Assembly: GCF_028994775.1 (NCBI RefSeq)
Contig: NZ_JAJQMN010000006.1
Coordinates: 124,001-188,000 of the forward strand
Direction: 5' to 3'
Origin: Promicromonospora iranensis
GTDB taxonomy: Bacteria; Actinomycetota; Actinomycetes; Actinomycetales; Cellulomonadaceae
DNA length: 64,000 nt
Shown here piece after piece: positions 8,664-17,073 of the stretch. How positions within the stretch are numbered: the first letter of the stretch is position 1; every line of letters begins with the position of its first letter. Below the pieces are notes generated by a model. The model saw only the letters and a list, made by a program, of their open reading frames with translations, was not told the DNA's origin and did not search any database. The position numbers were made by a program, and so were the translations under genes.

Positions 8664-9410
8664 GTGCTCCGCGCCGAACTCATCAAGCTCCGGCGATCCG
8701 CCATCTGGCCGATCGCGCTGGCGCTGCCGCTGCTGGCGGTCACCACCGGCACCATCAACTACGCCAACAACGCCGACATGCTGGCCGGCGGCTGGGCCGC
8801 CTTCAACTCGCAGGTCGTCATGTTCTACGGGCTGCTGTTCTTCTCCCTCGGCATCGGGCTGCTCGCTGCGACGTCGTGGCGGGCCGAGCACCGGGGCACG
8901 AACTGGAACCTGCTGCTCACGACCTCCAGGCGGCCCGTCACCCTCGTGCTGGCCAAGGTCGCCGCCACCGCCGTGTCGGTCGCTTTCATGCAGGCGGTAC
9001 TCGTCGTGGGAACTCTGGTCTCCGGGGCCTTCGTGCTGCGGCTCGACGGCGGAGTGCCCTGGCAGCTCGTGCTCGTCGGAGCGATCTCCATCGTCGCTGC
9101 GCTCCCGCTCGTGGTCGTGCAGTCGCTCCTGTCGATGCTGCTCAAGTCCTTCGCCGCACCGGTCGCCGTGTGCCTCGCCGGCTGCGTGCTCGGCGTCGCC
9201 TCGGTCACGTCCGTCGGTCTCAGGCCGCTGAGCTACGTGCTGCCGCAGGCGATCAACACGCGCGCGCTCAACCTCGGTTCCACCGCGCTCACCGGCTCCG
9301 GAAGCCTCACCCCTGATGACGTCCTCCCGATCCTGCTCACCGCGCTCGGACTCGCCGCCGCCTGCGTGGCTCTCGGCGTCGCGGCGATCCGCTGGGTGAG
9401 GCTCCGGTAG
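8664..9410 (+). CDS. ABC-2-type permease (lantibiotic-immunity type), second
   Basis: A 248-residue membrane protein paralogous in layout to the preceding permease: start VLRAELIKLRRSAIWPIALALPLL, then a loop with MFYGLLFFSLGIGLLAATSWRAEHRGTNW and about six membrane spans. GTG at 8664 follows the upstream stop by 4 nt. Two different permeases plus one ATPase is the LanFEG arrangement. A hairpin at 9492-9527 follows the gene. Confidence 0.88.
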   Translation: MLRAELIKLRRSAIWPIALALPLLAVTTGTINYANNADMLAGGWAAFNSQVVMFYGLLFFSLGIGLLAATSWRAEHRGTNWNLLLTTSRRPVTLVLAKVAATAVSVAFMQAVLVVGTLVSGAFVLRLDGGVPWQLVLVGAISIVAALPLVVVQSLLSMLLKSFAAPVAVCLAGCVLGVASVTSVGLRPLSYVLPQAINTRALNLGSTALTGSGSLTPDDVLPILLTALGLAAACVALGVAAIRWVRLR

Positions 9411-9491
9411 GGGCGTCGACACAGCCAAGGTGGTCCTCACCGTCGAGTGAACCCAGCTGGCGCCGGCGGCTCCCCGAGACGGACACCGGAG

Positions 9492-9527
9492 GCTGCGGGG
9501 CACGGGCGAGGTCACGTGTCCCGCAGC
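9492..9527. terminator. Shared hairpin between convergent genes
   Basis: Arms GCTGCGGG/CCCGCAGC are extended inward by GCACG/CGTGT (one G-T pair), giving about 13 paired positions. It lies between the ABC permease and the convergent TetR gene, so it may end both transcripts. No T-run follows, which is common in high-GC actinobacteria. Confidence 0.55.
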
Positions 9528-9534
9528 GTCCGCA

Positions 9535-10161
9535 CTAGCTCAGCGCGTCCTCGGCGACCTCTTCGACGGGCGGATAGGCGCCACGCAGACGGTGCACGGT
9601 CGCCGTCACGACGTCACGGACGTCCGTCTCGCGCAGCGGGGAGGAGAGCATCGCCGAACCGAACGAGAATCCCTCGACCAGGGTGAAGAGCAGGAGCGCT
9701 TCGCGGCGCAGCGCCTCCTCGTCGATCGCGCGGTCGGCCAGCGCGTCGCGCAGCAGCGAGCGGACCACCTCTGCGCCCTGGAGCGAGGTCGCCGCGATGT
9801 CGGCCGCGAACTCCGGGTCGGTGCGTGCCATGACGCGGTACTCGACGAGGGCGATGTGCTCCCGGCGTTCCTGATCGCTGGTCGGCGCGGCGAAGGCGAT
9901 GACGTCGGTGATCCGTGCCACCGGGTCGTCGGACATCGTCGTCGCGCGTCGCCCGATGCGCTGCGTGAGCACGTTCAACGTGAAGCGCATGACCTCGCGG
10001 AGGGTGTCGCCGAAGTAGTGCCGGATGCTGCCGATGGCCAGGCCGGTGCGTTCGGAGATCCGGGCAAGGGTCACCGAGCGCAGCCCGTGCGCGGCGATCT
10101 CCTCGATCACGGCATCGGCGACCTGCTCCCGGCGCACATCCGGGTCGACTCGTCTGGGCAT
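9535..10161 (-). CDS. TetR-family regulator
   Basis: A 208-residue TetR protein. The helix-turn-helix lies at about 29-48 (TLARISERTGLAIGSIRHYF), which resembles the BetI/PfmR-type subgroup with a C-terminal TetR_C_6-like domain. The start ATG is at 10161. A dyad lies 20 bp upstream at 10181-10198, and a degenerate second copy near 10205-10221, in the gap shared with the divergent unknown membrane-protein gene. It probably controls itself and that neighbour. The ligand is unknown. Confidence 0.9.
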   Translation of the reverse strand: MPRRVDPDVRREQVADAVIEEIAAHGLRSVTLARISERTGLAIGSIRHYFGDTLREVMRFTLNVLTQRIGRRATTMSDDPVARITDVIAFAAPTSDQERREHIALVEYRVMARTDPEFAADIAATSLQGAEVVRSLLRDALADRAIDEEALRREALLLFTLVEGFSFGSAMLSSPLRETDVRDVVTATVHRLRGAYPPVEEVAEDALS

Positions 10162-10180
10162 GACCCCATCGTAGCAATTC

Positions 10181-10198
10181 GTAGCATCGTCATGCTAA
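10181..10198. promoter_or_regulatory. Probable TetR operator
   Basis: GTAGCAT-CGTC-ATGCTAA is a near-perfect dyad with 7-bp half-sites, 20 bp upstream of the TetR start. A GTAGCA half-site occurs again at 10171, and a weaker relative (TGGCAT-GGAC-GTGCTA) lies at about 10205-10220. Confidence 0.65.
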
Positions 10199-10273
10199 CT
10201 TTTTTGGCATGGACGTGCTAGAAACGCCGAGAGGCGCCCTTCGTTCCCGCCCCGGCTCCAGACAGGGCAGGAC

Positions 10274-10990
10274 ATGACGGGCTGGGCCGACCCCCGGGCG
10301 GGCTCGACGGGCGAGGACCCTGACGGCTTCGGCGGCCTCGACGATCTCCACGGGCTCGACGACTTCGACGGCGATTCGGGGACATGGTCGACGCCCTCTC
10401 CGGAGCCGGGTTCACCGTTGCCGCCGTTCCGCCCTTCCCTCTCGCTCGAGCGCACACGGTTCTCCGTCGACCTGCCCGATGCGTCGACGGCGACGGTAGA
10501 CGTCGATCACATATCGGGCCGGGCGTCGCTCTACCGGGACGACCGCCACGTCCGGAGCGCCGACATGCCGGTCCGGTTCCCGCTCGGACCGGACAGCATC
10601 GAGGTCGCCGCGAGCAGGTACGGCATGCAGCGGATTCACCTGGTCGGCGCGAACGGTAGCCAGCGACGTCTCGACCCCGCGCCCGGGACGCCGGAGCACT
10701 GGCGCGCTCAGCTCTCCCGGCGGCACCCGGGAACGGGGCGTGCCCTGGCTGCCGGTGCCGTGCTCGTGCTGGCGGTCAACCTGATCCTGCTCGCGCCACA
10801 GCTGCTCGAGGTGGTCACCCACCTGCCGCTCTGGGCGGATCGCCTCGTGCCGTTCGTCTCGCCCATCGACCTACCGGCATCGGTGAACACGGCCCTGACC
10901 ATCGCCGCGGCCCTCGCCGGGATCGAGCGAGCACTCACCTTTCGCCACCACCGCCTCCTGGACGCCGAGACGGACGGGCTGGCGGGCTGA
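10274..10990 (+). CDS. Conserved actinobacterial protein of unknown function, C-terminal membrane segments
   Basis: A 238-residue protein that I cannot assign to a characterised family. The first 55 residues are Gly/Asp/Pro-rich and likely disordered. Residues 60-140 form a compact soluble region (FSVDLPDASTATVDVDHISG ... IEVAASRYGMQRIHLV). Two hydrophobic segments at about 160-180 and 205-222 flank the phrase PFVSPIDLPASVN, and the protein ends in a charged tail. I recall similar soluble-plus-two-helix proteins in other actinobacteria, but know no function. It is divergent from a TetR gene with an operator between them, so it may be induced by that regulator's ligand. Confidence 0.75.
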   Translation: MTGWADPRAGSTGEDPDGFGGLDDLHGLDDFDGDSGTWSTPSPEPGSPLPPFRPSLSLERTRFSVDLPDASTATVDVDHISGRASLYRDDRHVRSADMPVRFPLGPDSIEVAASRYGMQRIHLVGANGSQRRLDPAPGTPEHWRAQLSRRHPGTGRALAAGAVLVLAVNLILLAPQLLEVVTHLPLWADRLVPFVSPIDLPASVNTALTIAAALAGIERALTFRHHRLLDAETDGLAG

Positions 10991-11102
10991 CGTCAGCCGG
11001 ACAAGGCCCCTCGGTGATCGAACGTCTCGTGCACCCACCAAGACACGTCAACCACACCCCGCCGCGCCTCATGCACCACTGCGGTCCAACCAAGGAGAAC
11101 GC

Positions 11103-12689
11103 ATGCGAACACATCCTCGATCCGCGCGCCGATCTCGCCATCTCGGCGCCGGGTCCGCCGCCACCGCGGCGACGGTCCTCCTGCTCGCCGGTTGCACACC
11201 GGCGGCTTCCCCACCGGATCCCGGCGCCGAAGCGAACTCCGGCGCGGAGGCGGACCTCGGCTCCTACCTCAGGCAAGAGCTCGACTGGAGCGGCTGCGAG
11301 GACACCGCGACCAACACTGCGGACGCCGAGCTGTTCGCGAACCCGGCGCTGGAGTGCGCCTCGGTCGAGGTGCCGCTCGACTACGACGCGCCGGACGGCG
11401 ACACGGCGCACATCGCGCTCCTGCGCCTACCCGCCACGGGCAAGGCCGAAGGGTCCGTGCTGGTCGACCCGGGCGGTCCCGGAGGCTCCGGCACGAACTT
11501 CGTCGCGTTGACCGCGGCCCTGTGGCAGGCCGGCCCCGTCGCCGAACGCTTCGACATCGTCGGCTTCGACCCGCGCGGGATCGGGTCCTCCACCCCGGCA
11601 CTCGACTGCTACACCGACGAGGAGTACGACGCAGGCTCGGCGCTACGGTTCGGCGTCGTGTACGACATCACGAGCGCCGAGCAGGCGGCCGAGCTCGCGG
11701 AACGGTGCACCGAGGGCTCCGGCGTCGCGAACCTGGTGAACGCCGGATCGACGAACGTCGTGCGTGACATGGACATCGTGCGAGAGGTGCTCGGCGACGA
11801 CCAGCTGACCTACCTCGGCTACAGCTACGGTTCCCAGCTCGGCGCCATGTACGCCACGACCTACCCCGAGAAGGTCCGTGCGATCGTGCTCGACGGGGCG
11901 GTCGCACCCGACCTGACGGCGCAGGAGTTCCGCGTCTCCCAGTTCGCCGGCCTGCAGGCGCGGTTCGACGACCTGGCCGCGTTCTGCGCCGAGTCCTCCG
12001 ACTGCGTACTCGGCACCGACCCCGCGGCCGCGAACGACCGCCTGCACGAGATCGTCCGGCCACTCATCGGGACACCGCCGACCGCCGACGGCAGGGACGT
12101 GAGCATCTGGGATGTCTACCTCGGCATCTCCGGCGGGTTGTACTCGCAGGCCAGCTGGCCCGACGTCGTCTCCGCGCTCACCGCCCTCGAGGCAGGGCGG
12201 GCCGACGAGATGCTCGCCCTACGGGACTCGTTCTACGGCCGCACCGCGGACGGCGCCTACGGACTCGGCCTCGACACGAACATCGCCGTGCGCTGCATGG
12301 ACTGGCCCCGCCTGACTCCCGAGGAGACCACCGCGCTGGCACGCAGGATCGGTGAAGCAGCGCCCATGTTCGACCTCGATGTCTTCACGGCACACGACCA
12401 CCACGACGAGTGCGAGGCGTGGCCCGCGCCGCCCACGGGCGACCAGCCCTGGCTCCCCGATGTCGAGGACCTTCCCGAGACCCTCGTCGTATCGGTCACC
12501 GGAGATCCTGCGACGCCGCACGAGGGCGGTATCGCGATGGCTGACGCTCTGGGCGGAAGCCTGCTCACCGTCGACGGCAAGCAGCACGGCGCCTACCTTC
12601 TCGGGGGCAGCAGGTGCGTCGACCGCGTGGTCGACGCCTACCTCCTCGGCCTCGAGTCGCCGCCCGTCGGCACGCGCTGCAGCCTGTGA
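11103..12689 (+). CDS. Secreted alpha/beta-hydrolase lipoprotein, tripeptidyl-aminopeptidase (SlpD/SlpE/TAP) type
   Basis: A 528-residue exported hydrolase that probably removes N-terminal di- or tripeptides outside the cell. The signal ends in the lipobox LLAGC, with the lipid-bearing Cys at 31. The oxyanion loop DPGGPGGSGT lies near 120; the nucleophile is Ser241 in GYSYGSQ; Asp and His are visible in TGDPATPHEGG and KQHGAYLL, completing the triad. Paired Cys residues in the lid and C-terminus are typical of the Streptomyces TAP family. AAGGAGAACGC precedes the ATG at 11103. It stands alone, followed by a convergent Lrp gene. Confidence 0.92.
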   Translation: MRTHPRSARRSRHLGAGSAATAATVLLLAGCTPAASPPDPGAEANSGAEADLGSYLRQELDWSGCEDTATNTADAELFANPALECASVEVPLDYDAPDGDTAHIALLRLPATGKAEGSVLVDPGGPGGSGTNFVALTAALWQAGPVAERFDIVGFDPRGIGSSTPALDCYTDEEYDAGSALRFGVVYDITSAEQAAELAERCTEGSGVANLVNAGSTNVVRDMDIVREVLGDDQLTYLGYSYGSQLGAMYATTYPEKVRAIVLDGAVAPDLTAQEFRVSQFAGLQARFDDLAAFCAESSDCVLGTDPAAANDRLHEIVRPLIGTPPTADGRDVSIWDVYLGISGGLYSQASWPDVVSALTALEAGRADEMLALRDSFYGRTADGAYGLGLDTNIAVRCMDWPRLTPEETTALARRIGEAAPMFDLDVFTAHDHHDECEAWPAPPTGDQPWLPDVEDLPETLVVSVTGDPATPHEGGIAMADALGGSLLTVDGKQHGAYLLGGSRCVDRVVDAYLLGLESPPVGTRCSL

Positions 12690-12728
12690 CCCGTCCGCCC
12701 GTCGGAGGTGGTCCGACCGCGGGACAGA

Positions 12729-13190
12729 TCACGCCTCGGGCAGCTGCTCGTATGCCCGCTTCTGCGCGCTCTGGTAGACGATCTGGCTCCGGAAGGTGAG
12801 CACCTCGCGCCGCTGGCTGAGACGGTCGATGAGGAACGCGTGGAGGTGGTCGAGGTCCTGGGCGGTGACGTGGACAAGGAAGTCCTCGTCACCTGCGACG
12901 ACGTAGACCGCCATGACCTCGGGCAGCTTGATCAGGGCGGCCTTGAAGGAGTCGATCACCTCGCGCTTGAGGGGCCGTAGCCGCGTGGAGATGAACGCCT
13001 CCACCCGGCGGTTGAGTGCTGCCGGGTCGATCTCGGCGTGATATCCGCGGATGACGCCCCGTGCGCGGAGGAGTCGCACACGCTCCAGGCAGGTGGAGGG
13101 CGCGATACCGAGGTGACGGGCCAGGTCTCGGTTCGTCTGCCGCGCATCACGCTGGAGTTCCTGCACGATCGCCGAATCAAGTTCGTCCAT
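12729..13190 (-). CDS. Lrp/AsnC-family regulator
   Basis: A 153-residue feast/famine regulator beginning MDELDSAIVQELQRDARQTN, with the N-terminal winged helix-turn-helix (DLARHLGIAPSTCLERVRLL) and a C-terminal RAM ligand-binding domain (AVYVVAGDEDFLVHV). Length matches the family. An in-frame ATG 12 bp upstream (13202) is an alternative start; the MDELD start is typical of Lrp proteins. The divergent gene is an amino-acid permease and the gap carries a dyad at 13213-13227, so this protein probably controls amino-acid traffic through that permease. Confidence 0.93.
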   Translation of the reverse strand: MDELDSAIVQELQRDARQTNRDLARHLGIAPSTCLERVRLLRARGVIRGYHAEIDPAALNRRVEAFISTRLRPLKREVIDSFKAALIKLPEVMAVYVVAGDEDFLVHVTAQDLDHLHAFLIDRLSQRREVLTFRSQIVYQSAQKRAYEQLPEA

Positions 13191-13212
13191 GGTCGGGACC
13201 ATAGCAAGCGTG

Positions 13213-13227
13213 CCGAACAACGTTCGG
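13213..13227. promoter_or_regulatory. Dyad in the lrp-permease gap
   Basis: CCGAAC-AAC-GTTCGG, a 6-bp inverted repeat with a 3-bp centre, sits 10-25 bp upstream of the Lrp start and about 75 bp before the permease. It is a plausible Lrp-type binding site but does not match the AT-rich E. coli consensus. Confidence 0.4.
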
Positions 13228-13299
13228 GATCTCTCCTGCTGCAGCGTTCCTGTGCCTACTCTCACGTCTCGACATTGGACGTATGGCAAAGGACGGAAC

Positions 13300-14664
13300 A
13301 TGAGAGAGAACGTGGGTCGGGGCACGCAGCGCGGTCGAGGGCTCGGCGTCCCGACGGGTGCGGTCATGCTGCTCGGCGCCGTCCTCGGGCCAGGGGCCCT
13401 GGCCCTGCCCACGCTGGCCGCCGATGCCGCCGGGCCCGCGTCCCTGCTGGCGTGGGCGCTGCTGCTCGTCGCCAGCATTCCCGTCGCGGCGACCTTCGCG
13501 GCGCTCGGGGGCACGTTTCCTGACGGCGGCGGCGTCGCGCACTTCGCGGCGATCGCCTTCGGCAGACGGATCGCCGCGGCGGTCAGCTGGTGGTTCCTGG
13601 CGGCGGTGCCGCTCGGCGTCACGGCCGCCGCGCTGATGGGAGGGCACTACATCGCGGCTGCCCTCGGTCGGGATCCCGGGTTCGCCATGGGGGTCGGCTT
13701 CGGCCTGCTCGTGGCGTCGTTCACGCTGAACGCCGTTGGCCTCCGCGCGACCGGACGGGTCCAGGTCCTGACCGCCGCCGTCATGGTGACTCTCCTGGCC
13801 GTCGCGATCACGGTATCGCTCGGCGGCGTGCGCTCCGAGGAGTTCGTACCGTTCGCGCCCCACGGCTGGGGCAGCGTGGGCACCGCCGCCACCGTGCTGT
13901 TCTTCGCGTTCGCCGGCTGGGAGGCGGCCACGCACCTCTCGGCAGACTTCGCCGACCCCGTCCGGGGTCTGCGCCGTGCCACGGTGCTCACGCTCTGCCT
14001 CGTGGTCGTGCTCTACCTGGGGCTGGCGGTCGTCACGATCGGCGTCCTGGGCCCGGACGCCGGGCGTGACCCGGCGCCGCTGCTCACCCTCCTCGAGCGT
14101 GCGTTCGGCCCGACTGGCACCGCGCTCGCCACCGCCGCCGCCGTGCTCCTGACCTTCGGCGCCGTCAACGCCTACCTGGCCAGCGGAGCGCGGCTGGGCG
14201 CGGCGCTCGGCCGGGATCGCTCCCTGCCCCGCTGGCTCGTCGGCCGGACGACGCCGGACCGCGAGCCGCGCCGCAGCCTGGCGTTCCTCGCCGCCTGCTG
14301 CTTCCTCGTCGCCGTCCCGGTCGTCGGCGGTGTCGTCACGCTTGACGAGCTGGTCCGCACCACGTCCGCGCTGCTCGCCGCGGTCACCCTCACGGGCACT
14401 CTCACCGGTGTCCGACTGCTGCGCGGACGCAAGCGCGGGAACGCCGTCGCGGCGTCCTTCTTCGTCGGTGTGGTGCTGGTGTTCTGCGGAGCTCTGCTCC
14501 TGATCCCCGCGGTCATCGGTGCCGTCGCGGTGCTTGCTCAGTGGCGACACCCCGGACGTCAGAGGTCGTCGGGGCGGATCGGGTCGGCGAGGAACTTGTC
14601 GATGGCCTCACGCGTGGGGAACTCGGTCACGTCCGGCCCGGAGAACAGCTGCACCAGTGAGTAG
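13300..14664 (+). CDS. APC-superfamily amino-acid permease
   Basis: A 454-residue membrane transporter with about twelve hydrophobic segments. It opens with the APC signature GVPTGAVMLLGAVLGPGALALP (helix 1) and has the WEAATHLSADFADP stretch after helix 6, seen in the YjeH-type branch that exports or imports neutral and branched amino acids; the substrate is not readable. AAAGGACGGAAC precedes the ATG at 13300. The last 35 residues are hydrophilic, look unlike membrane-protein sequence, and are encoded antisense to the end of the convergent PAS-ANTAR gene, giving a 106-bp overlap. The divergent Lrp gene is the likely regulator. Confidence 0.9.
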   Translation: MRENVGRGTQRGRGLGVPTGAVMLLGAVLGPGALALPTLAADAAGPASLLAWALLLVASIPVAATFAALGGTFPDGGGVAHFAAIAFGRRIAAAVSWWFLAAVPLGVTAAALMGGHYIAAALGRDPGFAMGVGFGLLVASFTLNAVGLRATGRVQVLTAAVMVTLLAVAITVSLGGVRSEEFVPFAPHGWGSVGTAATVLFFAFAGWEAATHLSADFADPVRGLRRATVLTLCLVVVLYLGLAVVTIGVLGPDAGRDPAPLLTLLERAFGPTGTALATAAAVLLTFGAVNAYLASGARLGAALGRDRSLPRWLVGRTTPDREPRRSLAFLAACCFLVAVPVVGGVVTLDELVRTTSALLAAVTLTGTLTGVRLLRGRKRGNAVAASFFVGVVLVFCGALLLIPAVIGAVAVLAQWRHPGRQRSSGRIGSARNLSMASRVGNSVTSGPENSCTSE

Positions 14665-15245
14665 GCGATGTCCCGGACGGCGATGTTCGACTGGTTGGAC
14701 GCCTCGCGCAGCTGGTCGAACGCCGCTTCCTCGTCGACGCCGTGAATGACCATGAGCACGCCCTTGGCCTGCTCGATGACCGACCGCCGCTCCGACGACG
14801 CCTGGATCGAGGCCGACGCCTCCCGTGCTGCGGCTTCGCGGTGCGCCTTGGTGACGTCGATGAAGTAGCCGAAGAGTTCGGTCACCCGGCCGGAAGCGGG
14901 GTCGCGTCGCCCCTGGCCTGTCACGGCCAGGGTACGAGTTCTGCCTGCCGCGTCCACGATGCGATGCACGGAGCTGAACGTCTGTCCCGTCTCCGCCGCA
15001 TGTCGCAGCACCCCGTCGACCCTTCCCCGGTCATCGGGGTGCTTGTGCGACAGCATCAGCGGAGTCGTCGGCACCACCTCGCCCGGCTCGAAGCCGTGCA
15101 TCACGTACACCTCGTCGGTCCACGCCCACTCACCTGTCGCCAGGTCGAGCCGGAAACGCCCGACCGGCGGCCTGGCACCGCCACCGAGCGCCCTCTCGAT
15201 GTCGCTCTCCACCGGAGTCTGATCGGGTGCAGGTGTGTCGTTCAC
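14559..15245 (-). CDS. PAS-ANTAR domain RNA-binding antiterminator
   Basis: A 228-residue sensory antiterminator. A PAS fold occupies about 25-140 (GRFRLDLATGEWAWTDEVYVMHGF, then DVTKAHREA linker). The C-terminal ANTAR domain (about 155-210) has the three-helix pattern SVIEQAKGVLMVIHGVDEEAAFDQLREASNQSNIAVRDIA; such domains bind paired hexaloop hairpins in nascent RNA. I chose GTG at 15245 (VNDTPAPD) because AAGAGG lies 7 nt upstream; an open frame to 15368 lacks a site. The gene ends inside the 3' end of the convergent permease. Its RNA targets are not evident here. Confidence 0.92.
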   Translation of the reverse strand: MNDTPAPDQTPVESDIERALGGGARPPVGRFRLDLATGEWAWTDEVYVMHGFEPGEVVPTTPLMLSHKHPDDRGRVDGVLRHAAETGQTFSSVHRIVDAAGRTRTLAVTGQGRRDPASGRVTELFGYFIDVTKAHREAAAREASASIQASSERRSVIEQAKGVLMVIHGVDEEAAFDQLREASNQSNIAVRDIAYSLVQLFSGPDVTEFPTREAIDKFLADPIRPDDL

Positions 15246-15309
15246 GCGGGTCCTCTTGGTGCCGAGTCGTGCGGTTCCCGCCCCGGTGATCAGGGCGAAG
15301 AACCTGTGG

Positions 15310-15350
15310 TCGCTAGAATATCGCGATGAAGATACATCGCAGGCTAGCGA
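15310..15350. other. Nested hairpin upstream of the ANTAR gene
   Basis: Outer arms TCGCTAG/CTAGCGA (15310-15316, 15344-15350) enclose inner arms GCGATG/CATCGC (15323-15328, 15335-15340) with a six-base loop. It lies between the GH20 stop and the ANTAR start, both on the minus strand, so it may terminate the sugar operon or form part of the ANTAR leader. Confidence 0.5.
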
Positions 15351-15381
15351 TTTGTCCTCGACGCGCACGGTGACGTCAGGG

Positions 15382-17073
15382 CTACTCGTCGAAGGCCGCG
15401 ACCATACGGGCTATCTCCGCCTCCAGCTCGTGCGGCGCACGCACGTCCCCGAGCACGCCCGGCCGCTTCTGCCACGGCTTGGGGCCATCGAGGTTCCGGT
15501 AGGCGACGCCGCGCGCGTCCAGGCGCCCGAGGTGGACGACAAGCCGCTCGAGGAACTCCTTGCCGTCTCTCTCGCCTGCCGACCACAGCGCCTCGGCGAG
15601 CGCCGCGACGCGCGGGAACGTCATGTACTCCAGCACCTGCCTCGAGTCGATGTGCTCCGTCCAGAGATTCGCCTGGGCACCGAGCAGCACCCCTGTCGTG
15701 CCGGCGTCCGGCCCGGCCGCACCGGACGCAGCACCGGACGCCGCGGCGGGGTCGAAGCCGTAGATGTCGAGCAGGGTCGTCACCGCCCCGGTCGGTATGG
15801 GCTCGTCCGGGTCGTCGGACTGCCGGTAGTCCAGGTAGACGCGGTCCGCGGGAGAGGAGACGACGTCGTACCCACGCCGGGTCCCCACGCGTACCCCGTG
15901 CTCCCCGCGCCAGGACGCGACGACCACACCCGGCACGTCGGGACCCTCGAGCACCTCGTCCCAGACCATGGCACGGCGACCACCACGGCCGAGGTGCTCG
16001 GCGAGGCGGGCCACCAGCCAGTTGTGCAGCTCGGGGTCGGTGGCCCCGCCGAGCTCGGCGCGCCGCGCGGCGACGCGGGAGTCGTCCTGCCAGCGCCTCT
16101 TGGGCGACTCGTCGCCGCCCAGGCATACGACCGGCGACGGGAACATGTCCACGATCTCGTCCAGGACGTCGCACAGGACGGCGACCGTGGCGTCGTCCAC
16201 GCTGAGCACATGGTCGGAGATCCCCCAGCGCGTCCAGACCTCGGGTGCGAGCGGCCGCCCGTCCGGTCCGACGTCGAGACCCGCTCCGAGCGCCGGGTAG
16301 GCCGCGACGAGCGCCTGCACGTGACCGGGGAGCTCGATCTCCGGAACGATGGTCACGAACCGGTCGGCGGCGTACGCCACGATCTGCGCGATGTCCGCGC
16401 GCGTGTACCAACCACCGTGCGGGCGACCGTCTCCCGGCGCGTCGTCGCCGGCTCCGACCTGCGACTCACGGCGCCAGCCGCCCACGTCGGTGAGCCGGGG
16501 GTAGCCGGCGATCTCGACGCGCCATCCCTGGTCGTCGGTGAGGTGGAGATGGAGCGTGTTGATGCGGTGCATCGCGAGCAGGTCCACGAACCGCAGCACG
16601 TCGTCCAGCGGCAGGAAGTGGCGCGCGACGTCGAGCAGGACGCCGCGCCACGCGAAGCGCGGCGCGTCCTGGACGACGCCGCACGGCAGGTCCCAGGGCC
16701 CGTCGCCCACCTGGGCACGGGCGAAGGCCGACGACGGCAGCAGCTGGCGCACGGCCTGCAGCCCGTAGAACACGCCGGAGGGGTCGCCGCCCCGTACGGA
16801 GAGGTGGGTCGTCATGATCTCGAGGACGAAGCCCTCCGCGGGGAGCGCGGGGTCGAGACCGAGCCGGATCGTCGACCCGGCGAGCGGTGCCGGGTGCAGC
16901 CCGAGCCCGCACGCCATGCTCAGCTCCGACCGAAACCAGTCGGCCACACGCCGCAGCGAGTCCGGCGCACCCATCGTCGAGGCCGCGTCCAGGTGAAGTA
17001 CGCCCTTCGCGCCTTCCCATCGTCCGGGCCGAGGAAGGAGCGGAGGCGCTGCACCATCCGGTGTGCCGCTCAT
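15382..17073 (-). CDS. Cytoplasmic beta-N-acetylhexosaminidase, GH20
   Basis: A 563-residue family-20 glycosidase that trims terminal beta-linked GlcNAc or GalNAc by substrate-assisted catalysis. An N-terminal GH20b-like domain (to about 130) precedes the TIM barrel. The catalytic pair is Asp321-Glu322 in LGGDES; other landmarks are HLHLTDDQGWR (175-185), PEIELPGH (244-251) and the late tryptophans in MVWDEVL and ANLWTEH. No signal peptide is present, so it acts on oligosaccharides imported by the two permeases just upstream. ATG at 17073 overlaps the permease stop by 4 bp. A long in-frame extension upstream is only the antisense-free run through the permease gene and lacks a start. Confidence 0.94.
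   Translation of the reverse strand: MSGTPDGAAPPLLPRPGRWEGAKGVLHLDAASTMGAPDSLRRVADWFRSELSMACGLGLHPAPLAGSTIRLGLDPALPAEGFVLEIMTTHLSVRGGDPSGVFYGLQAVRQLLPSSAFARAQVGDGPWDLPCGVVQDAPRFAWRGVLLDVARHFLPLDDVLRFVDLLAMHRINTLHLHLTDDQGWRVEIAGYPRLTDVGGWRRESQVGAGDDAPGDGRPHGGWYTRADIAQIVAYAADRFVTIVPEIELPGHVQALVAAYPALGAGLDVGPDGRPLAPEVWTRWGISDHVLSVDDATVAVLCDVLDEIVDMFPSPVVCLGGDESPKRRWQDDSRVAARRAELGGATDPELHNWLVARLAEHLGRGGRRAMVWDEVLEGPDVPGVVVASWRGEHGVRVGTRRGYDVVSSPADRVYLDYRQSDDPDEPIPTGAVTTLLDIYGFDPAAASGAASGAAGPDAGTTGVLLGAQANLWTEHIDSRQVLEYMTFPRVAALAEALWSAGERDGKEFLERLVVHLGRLDARGVAYRNLDGPKPWQKRPGVLGDVRAPHELEAEIARMVAAFDE

Noticed and set aside
12701-12717. Terminator between the TAP-type gene and lrp
   Set aside because: GTCGGA/TCCGAC makes only a 6-bp stem; too weak to call with confidence.
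13177-14550. A 457-residue minus-strand frame across the amino-acid permease
   Set aside because: Antisense of a clear APC transporter; composition is Arg/Glu/Gln/Gly-rich and lacks any fold signature.
15310-15350. ANTAR target RNA of the AmiR type
   Set aside because: Only one hexaloop stem was found, and the loop does not have A at position 1 with G at position 4 on either strand; kept only as a low-confidence structural element.
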